Below are positions 1 to 9,000 of a stretch of DNA of 11,674 nt, piece by piece; within the stretch, counting starts at the first letter, position 1, and every line of letters begins with the position of its first letter. The stretch is from Physocladia obscura. Its lineage: Eukaryota > Chytridiomycota > Chytridiomycetes > Chytridiales > Chytriomycetaceae. The notes beneath the pieces are model-generated. The model searched no databases and was not told the DNA's origin. It saw only the letters and a program-made list of their open reading frames with translations. The translations under genes and the position numbers were made by a program. The DNA lies in NCBI GenBank assembly GCA_027596945.1, contig JADGJH010000598.1, forward strand, positions 1 through 11,674, read 5' to 3'.

Positions 1-19
1 TTGGCCGCTCGTTGGGTAC
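1..19 (-). CDS. DNAH6: Exon 15, partial: VPNERP, runs off the window
   Basis: After a GGAAG acceptor the last 19 bases read VPNERP plus one base. Dynein heavy chains have VKVTNEPPKG here, so VK|VPNERP fits in phase 0 and supports the splice. Two of six residues differ in a normally invariant stretch, so this may be real divergence or poor sequence at an end. The C-terminal domain continues outside. Confidence 0.65.
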
Positions 20-3000
20 CTTCCAAAAAAAAAAAAAACATCAAAAAAATAAAAATAAAAAAAAAAAGAAAGAAAAAAGAGAATAAAACCTTGACACCAT
101 CTTGCAAAACAGACGCGGGGAATACTTTTGAAGGCATTGAGGATAAAAACAGTCGAAAGTTGGGATTAACTTCAATTTCTGCGAATCCTTTGATGATATT
201 TTCCAGTTTACTCATCCATGATGCGGCCAAATGACAGTTTTGCAAAAACAACCAGTCACCATTATGAGTAGCTCTTCGGATCATATCTTCAGCAATTGGA
301 CCCTGCCCTTGTCCCAAAGAGATCATATGCAACCGATCCTGCATTCTAAACTCTTTGCTCGAGGCCATTTTCAGCAGGCCAGAAATTGGATCCGATCCGC
401 TGGACAATATAAAGATCATTGGAAGTCTGCTGGTTGTATCTTTGTACACTTTTATCAAGTCTAGTGGCGGAATGTCAATAAACTCTTGACCCAAATTTTT
501 TGCGACAAACTGAATAATTGACTGAACAAGCTTCTCTTCCCGAATAATCTTCACCAATACGAGTTTTTGAAAGTCTGTAAGAAGTGTGTTGAGTTTGTCT
601 GTTGGCATTCTGGCAGTATATGGGTCGTCACAATCCATTAAATCATTCCATTCGTCAGAGAAAATACTCATATGCACTTGCATAGGCTGTAGAGCAGGAG
701 CAGCTAGCCCCAAATCACAAATATTATTCCAAACAGCATCCGAAATTAGTTTATTGGGTGGCCGTGGTGGGTTCTCTCCATTCAGACGATTACTTCCGCG
801 AATGAAAAAGTTCCACTCGCCTTCAGAGATTGATTCGCGCTGCCGTAAGATTGCGACACATATCATGAAAGCGTATATAAGCTTGTGCGCTTCAAAAAGA
901 CCACGGGAAACGTTGGTGAATATTGAGTATGTAGTGTTTTTACAGAGAATAAGAATCCGAGTTTGTAAGTCGTCTGATTTCTCACTCTCTATTATACATT
1001 GGTTGAATAGATTTTTAAAATATTTGAGTGAAAATTGATACATTGGATCTAATTCGGCAAGATCAGCTATTACAAAATACAAAACGGATCCGCGAATTGC
1101 AACCGGCCGATACCGTTCACGGGCAGTATTTATCTCCACCTCGGTCTTCTCCGCCAGTGAAACTCGCTCCTTGATTGCTGCGGATGTGACTTTGGATTGA
1201 TTCAACGTGTTTATCAATTCTTCATCATCCAAAATGTTTCCTTGCGAGTTGAATAGAAGTCGCAGAATTTTTTCTTCGATATCTTTCAGTTGCCTTTTGT
1301 CATTGGAAATGCTGACAATTAAAGAGTTGCGCTGTTCTTCAAGCTCTGGTCTCTCAAGTTTTACAACGTCAGCCAAAAGCTGACCTTCCAGGCCAAGTTT
1401 CGTGACAGTAAAGTTGATGATGGTTACCTAGCGAAAAATATGTCAAGTCTACAACAAATAAACTCGAGCACTCACTTTTATGCAAACTTCTGGTAAGTAG
1501 TGAGGGTTAGCCAGCTTTGTAGTGATATAAAGTTTGAAGTTTCGATCATATTCAACAAGTGAATCGCCCAGTTTCATCAATAATCGCCCACCTTGCCGAA
1601 TTGTTTGCTTTAATAATAAAGGTTCGATAGCTGGATCCAACTGCTCGCCTACATCTTCCATTAATACAGCTTGACCTGTTCTCACTGCATTTTCCAATGA
1701 CCGAAGAAATTTTGAATCGCTCAACTTAACAATTTTAAGATTTGTGCCTTCCATTGCTCGTATCCAACGATTTGCTTGCCCTTGAGGATCAATCATAAGC
1801 GGCCATCTTCTTCCTCGTGTCACCAAAATTCCATTTTCTGTTGATAATTGATCAGCAGGCAAACCTTGAATATTCCAGTCGCGAACAACAGCAGGATCTG
1901 CTAAATGATCCAAAATATTAAAATTTTGAGAGACTGGAATTCCAATTTCACGACACTTGCTTATCCAGAGACTAATAAGGTCGTGGCGGTAGGTCGAAGT
2001 GAATGCACCATAATATGCAACCGCTGCGGCACATAAAAACATATTTCCGACTAGTGCGTCGATTTGGAGAGACAACGTGTCAACAGATTCAGCCCATCGG
2101 ATTTGTTCATCAGCTAAAGCTTCAGTCAATTTACTTGCCCGACTCAGTCTTCTCGTTGTTTCTTCCATTTTTTCAGAAAGCACTCGTTTGCTTCTAATTG
2201 AGGCTTCGTAAGTGTCCTTAAGTTTCGCCAATTGATCTTCTACCTCCTGCAAAGCAGCAGCTTTTTCTGCCAGCTTAGCTCGAGTAACTTCAAGAGTTGC
2301 TTGCGCTTCTTCTAATCGTTTTTTCTTTGGTAATACTTCCTTGTATACCCTGGAATATATATCCATTGCAATAACCCACATACACATTGATTTACAAGCT
2401 CTACTGACACGCTCCACTGCTTCTGCGTTAAAAGAGGGATTTTCAATGTACTTGCGCAATTTTTTGGTCATAGTTTCAGGAATGTTGTCTTTATCGTATT
2501 CGGCCATTTTTTTCATCAGTTGAGGATCGGAGAGCAGCTTTTTACTGCTCTCCCAGTCTGGTTTTGACTTAAAAAGAATGCAAATGGCCTCCATCACAAG
2601 CAAAACTAAATCCGGAGGTTTGCTGAAAACTTTTAATTCAGCAATATCTTTCTTTTCTAGAGCATCTAAAGCTTTGTATGCTGCTTGCAGTGCTGGAAGT
2701 GCTTCATCAAGATCTTTCTGTGCCTCTGAAGCAATCGATTCTGTCATTGTAGCTTTATCTCTTACAATTATTTCCTCGTCCGAAACAACTTTTCTAACAC
2801 CATCAGCAGTTTCTTGATCTTTAGCGATTTTTACCATCAGGGCTTCAACATCGGTTGCTTTTTGCTTTAATTCAGGTCCAAGTTCTTGTAATTCAATTTG
2901 CATGTGTGCTACTAGATCATTTGTTTCAAATAATTTGCTGAGCCCATTTTTCAAACGATCGCGACTTGCACCGAGCTCCTTCCTCTTTTCATGAAGCATC

Positions 3001-6000
3001 AGCGTATACAAATTTATGAGCTCAAGATAAGATGTTGGAGTTGTGTAATATCTTCGTCTTAATTCGGCGTAAAATCGTTTCGCCATTTGTCCAACAGATG
3101 CGTGAATTTCAACACACATCGCAGAAATTTTTTCACGCATATCATCAGTTCCCAGATCCACAAACTCAAAAAACCTTCGAGAAACAGACAAAAGCGCGTC
3201 TTTCGGCCATTCGTCAAACCAATCAATTGTAGAACAGTTAACAAGAGATGGGAACATTCTGCACCGATTTCTAAACGCATCACCAACAGGACTCGTTGCC
3301 AAAACAATATGTAAATTGTCTCGAACTCTATTGATGAATAATTGATAGACAGAGTCTCGATCTTCAGGCAACCCTTTTTCTCGAGCAATTGGTCTGACAT
3401 CTCCCAAAATTTTTTCGCGCTCCTCAAATTCGAATAGATTTGGTACTTCACCAGAATTCAAAATGGAGTTTACGTCTTCAAGAAAGGTTTCTTTTTTGAT
3501 TTGAGTGTCAGAAAGAAGAAAAACCGTGTTCTTTCCGTCAACTCCCGCGCTTCTATACAGTTTCTTAATATCTTCGCGCCATTCTGCAGTATCATACGTT
3601 CGTGTCAGTTCTATTTGAATGCACTGATAATCTGCGATATGACAAGCGAGTCGAGTCAGCGATTGTTTGCCTGTACCACCAACACCAACGAGGAGAGCAT
3701 TTCCGCGAGGTTGACGAATAATTCTTGATATTCGGCTAATGTGCTGCTTTGCATCCATGAAAAAAATAAGACGAATGTCTTTGTTCATTGTCACATTATA
3801 TTCTTCGAGATATTCTTCAAGCAGAACATTCATTATTTTCATATCTGTGAACTCAATATATTGTCGATCTTCAGCTGGCACTCCGCGTTTAGAGAAATCA
3901 CCAAACATTATGGGCTTTTCGGTGAGAATATCTTTGGGAATTGTAACTCCAAAATTTCGATCCACAAGTTCTGAAACAAGCTTGAAAAAGAAGAGCCTAT
4001 CTGGTTCATCAATTAATCTGTCGTGAAAAACACGCGAAGATTCATGAATAAACGCTTTTGCAATATCGGGTTTGCCCACAACATTTCCTGGCTGAAGTTG
4101 CAAAATGCCTTGAACAACTTTCGACAGATCTCTCAAGTTGAACTGCATAAATTATAAATGCTAATGATTAAATTTTAAAAAAATGCGTAGGATTTAATTA
4201 CCGTGTAATGTGATTTGGCAGGCGTTGGTAGCAGCTGTGTACACATACTGTGATAAATCTCGATTGCTGAATTGACGATTGCGTCAGTGCAAGTTTTTAC
4301 TTCTCCGGCAAAGGGTTTCAAAAAGCCATCCACAATCGATTTAAATATTTTTGATAGAGACATTTCACTTGGGGCAGGAATATTAAGAATATTGAAATGG
4401 CGTAAAAATCGTGGGGTGATGTTATTACGGCCCCCACCTGGAGGTGCACAACAAGCAACAATTTCAATATCTTGGGCTACTTTCCAGGTGAGTTTATCTC
4501 TATCGTAAAACCCGCTAAAGTCGATATATTGTCTAATCAATTCAATTGGTGGCTGAGATCCGTAAGTATCCAATTTTGGCATGTTCAGATCATCAACAAA
4601 CAGGACAATCTTCGAAAATCCATTTGGTGCGCCAGAAATATTCTTTCGCTTCTTTTCAAGCTTAAGCTCCATAATTTGCTGAGTTTGCTCGCTATTTGTT
4701 TGAGCAGAAAAATTCAGAGAAATCGGGATAAATTTTTTCGCTTTGCTAATTCGATTGAGCAGGTCCTGAACAATAACACTTTTTCCAACACCAGTTCCTC
4801 CAGTAAACAAAGTTCTGAAACTATTTGTAAGCAGAGCTTCTAACAAGTAAGCATATTTTACAGTATCTGGTGTTGGAACAATCATTTGAAAATATGGAAT
4901 GTCGCGACTATAGTTGAAGATTGGAACAATATCTTCCCAAACTCCAAAGGATTTATTTTTTAAGTCAATATAGTGAGAAAATATGGTGTTGGATGAGGGA
5001 AGCTGAAATTCGGTAACTGGAGAATTTTCAAGCATATCCCTGACAAAAGAATCAAATTTCTCCTGATTTCCATCAGCCAAATTTCCACCCAAAGACCATG
5101 TGTAGCAAAATATAAATATATGAGTGAATAGAGCCTTTAATTCATGAATTTCTTGTTTGAAATCAATGTCCCTCTCATTGTTTGCAAATGTTGATATTAA
5201 ATTACAAAGCGATGATACGAGATTAATGTTGACAGAGGGAACAAACTCAGTACAATGCTTTCGTATATATCGCAATCCTTTATCAACATAACTATCAATC
5301 AAAAATTTGATATGATCCTTTAAATTTTCAGGTACGTGGCTGGGCAGCTTTCGCAGCCACGCATTGACACTTGGAAACCATCCCAAGCTGGCTGGATCCA
5401 TATAAACCTGATTTTAAAATTAGATTTTTCTTGTGTTGAAACTTTCTTACCATTCCGCAACGCGATACCGTGGCAGGAGAAGCAACAGCCAAATCCATCA
5501 CTTCAAACAACATATGCATCGTATTATTCATTTTAATTCGCTCCCCATTGATCAAAGTGAGAAGTTTATTGTCGTCAAGGACAGTGTTCATATTTTCGAT
5601 CCTGTTTTAATCGAAATTGAGTAATTAAATAGAAATTATGCGTCAAAATTTTCAAACCAAAGTGCATCAACAGGCCCATCCAATACTGTCCATTTTTCAT
5701 CTAGAGAGTCATCTGCGACTTGCTGCCGAAAAATCGAACCAATCAAACCATCTTTCCATTCCATAGTCGCCAAATTGAATTGGCCGTAAAGTTCTGTCAT
5801 TGCAACACACTAATTCAAATTAAATATTAGCTAATAAGAAAATCGAATACAAAAAAGATGACCTTTGGATTCAAAACCCATGTTTTGACAGCTTGAAAGT
5901 CAGCTGAATCAGGATATCTTTCTTTCAACAGTGTATTAGCATCTCTCAAAATCTCGTAACACGTTGTTTTGCCACCTCCAGTAGGTCTGAGCCAAGAAAA

Positions 6001-9000
6001 TTGAACCACATTGTTAAATTGAATAAGAGTGAATTATAAAAAAGGCTGTACCCAACAAGCATCACTCCGTGTCTAATTCTCATAGTTTCATATAGTTGGC
6101 ATATTCGCATGATAAATGAATCAACAACTTCCAAAGACTTTTGCGCCATTATTTCTTTGAAAGCTCCTATGAGCAAGCTGAAGTCTTTCTCAACAATTGT
6201 AACTCCAGGAAACAAATCTTGCAAAATTCCTTGGAAAAGGCATAAATCTTCTTCTAGAAACTTTGGTAAATTAGAGTCTCTCAAAGAACGAATCAGAACA
6301 ACTTCTTCAGGAAGCTCTGGACTTGAGCGTTTTAATGCTCCAGCCATGATTAAAACCGATTTTACTGCGCGCATTCTATTTTTTCGGTATTTAATCTATT
6401 TATTTTAGGAGAATATTTTTTTTACCCAAAATCGTAATGATCTTGCTGAGATAGCTGTTCTGAGCAAAGCTTGTATAGGTTGACAACTTTTCCTGCAAAC
6501 CGCTTTGCACTTTCAAATCCTTCAGAAAACAGCATGATTTCAGCAATCAATCCATAATCTGGAATCATCATGGAAATTGGTCGGAATAATGCCTTCAAGT
6601 TATCGGGAAGTTCTGTTCTTCCTGCGTACCTGTGAAGTAGTTTCAGTTTTAATTTCAAAATTTGCGTTCATCACCCTGGGTTCATGGTGATAAAAGCAGC
6701 GCAGGTATCAATTAATCTGATTTCTCTTCCTTCGAAGTTGAATCTAAGTGCTTTAACGTCTTTGGCAGCTTTAATTGTGAGCAATTGCTGTGCAATAACT
6801 GAAAGGACTTCAATATCAATACGATTGAATTCATCAAAACAAGCCCAAGCTCCGCTTTGCGCGAGACCAGCAAACATTTTGCCCATCATTTTGTAGTCCA
6901 ACCCATCAGAGCAATTAAACACAACGCATTGTCTAGCCAAGGCTTTTGCGAGATCTTTAACGGTCTCTGTCTTTCCAGTGCCTGCTGGGCTTCAATTAAG
7001 GGTTTCGTTATTATTTCTAAAGTTCTTTGAACGGATGACTCACCCGACCGGAGAGCCCCCTAAATTCAATTGCATTGCGCCAGTAAGGGTTAAATAACAA
7101 CGATCTGTTAGAGGTGTGATAACTAAACGAGGCGAGCAACCCAAATATTCATAGCCTACGAAAATACAGAGTTAAAAATAACGCTACATATATTAAATAA
7201 ATATATATATATAACCATATGAAAATACAGCAGAAGACATTTTTACACTGCAAGTATCCAAATCCATATCCCTACAAACATAGGTCAGCTTTCCCAAAAA
7301 AATTTAATGAATAGTTTACCAGTAGTATCGAAGTTGTTTTGTCCATTCAAAATCAGCCAGTCTGCTGACTTTCGCTAGACAAAGCCCTTGAACAATGTCG
7401 CGATTGTGAACATCAATTGTTATTAGTGCTCCAAGAACAGCGCGCTGGATACTTGTTAATTCTCCACGAACAAGTCCGGCCAAAGCAGAAAGATTATTGA
7501 TGCTTTCTTGTTTGAAAGTATTGAGAGCTTTTTCTGGATTTGATGACTTGATGGCTTCACTGACGTCTCGTGTCCAAATTATTTGATTTCCGGTGACAAC
7601 TACCTGGCCAGCATGCTCTTTGACCCAATCTGCTCTTTTTGAACTCTCATATTCACTTATAGCAATTTTAACTAATCTCCTCAAAATCGCAAACATTCCT
7701 TCTTCAACTGATCCAAGCCAAGCTTCAACGTTTCCTCTCGCTTTGATAATTTTTGTGAATGCCACACGCTCCCCTTCTGGACTTATCATTGCAAGAATCT
7801 CCGTACTTTTAACTTCGCTTGAGGCGAAATCCAGACTTTTAATTGCATCAAAACATTTACTGAGATGTGGCTGCACAGCTTGTGGATTTCTTGTTTGCGA
7901 CAGTATTTCTAAAAGTTCGTCGTTTGACAAAAAGTAAAACCTGGGGAAAAGCAATCGTTTTGATTCCAAGTAATCTTCAAGACATTTTTGAATTTGATCG
8001 AGAAGTGTGTTATTCTGCTGCAGAGTTTCCAAAAGCCCAGAAACCGTTCCCGATTTTATTGCGTTGGGATTCCTTGAAACTCGACGCATGATTTCCTTCC
8101 AGTTTCGATCGACTTGCGCAAACATTCTTGCTTCGTCCGGTAGTTGACGTTGAATGTCAGGAGCAGAAAATATACTTTCAAGATATAACCAATTTCTTTG
8201 ACAATTTAACCATGCATCTAGCGTTTCCGAGAAGAGAGCAAGTTGCCGATCCCACTTCTCAACTTCATGTTTGATTGGTCCAATGAATCTTGAGCTTTTT
8301 ATGGTGGCAATGGTAACCTGAGAATCTTCCAATAAAGTTTGAATGTCTTCCACAGTTCCAAGAATAAATACATCCTTTGAGTCACGATAGTTAACAACTA
8401 CGAATTCAGTTTCATTCCAATTTTTGACAACTTTCAAAAGCATCTCTTCCAATGCTGCTTCTGATGCTGCCTGGCTTGAAATACTTGAAATCTCTTCTTT
8501 CAGATCGAAAGCTCGCAGCTCAACTAATTTACCCAATGTGAAAGTTTCGTCTTTGACAATAGGTTTGCCTAAGGCATCCTGAATTTTTTCCCAATGCCGA
8601 GCTTTCAATGCTTGGTTTCGTAAATCCATAATTGTGGGGTACATGATTCTGTATTCGTCAACCATTGATTTGAGTTTGGGAACAACATCATTTGGTGGCA
8701 ATCCCTTATCAAGGAGATACACTGTTTTAGTGAAAGATTGAATTTGTGCGTTAACGTTCTCAATATCCAGCGTATCAAAAAGCTGGGTTTTCCAGTCACT
8801 AAATAGTATATTAATTTTAATAAGAAAAAATAATTGGAAATGAAAATAATAATTGTTATACAATGCTAAAGATGACCACTCCTTCAAACTTGTCCAAAGA
8901 GTATTTTTAAGTTGAACATCAGTGAAAGTATCTTCCAACTCTCCGCCCGCAGATTTCTTTTTTATATCATTTGGACTTTCAGATTTTAACGGTGAGCCAC

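Noticed and set aside
25..80. A-rich stretch as a poly(A) tail or retroposon end
   Set aside because: It lies between two parts of the same dynein motif, VK and VPNERP, with GT and AG at its borders, and is T-rich on the gene's sense strand. An intron explains it.
586..1038. 150-codon open frame on the plus strand (and other plus-strand frames at 3739-4026, 4472-4843, 7593-7937, 8922-9257)
   Set aside because: They are antisense to strongly conserved dynein coding sequence, have no recognisable domains and no splice or promoter context. They are shadows.
3059..3451. 130-codon minus-strand frame overlapping the AAA4 exon
   Set aside because: It is in a different frame from the conserved AAA4 sequence and has no conserved features of its own.
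4143..4148. ATG at 4148 as the start of a separate 899-codon gene
   Set aside because: The ATG and the next codon belong to the end of intron 12 (ATGCAG). The AAA3 to AAA4 protein join is seamless when the intron is removed.
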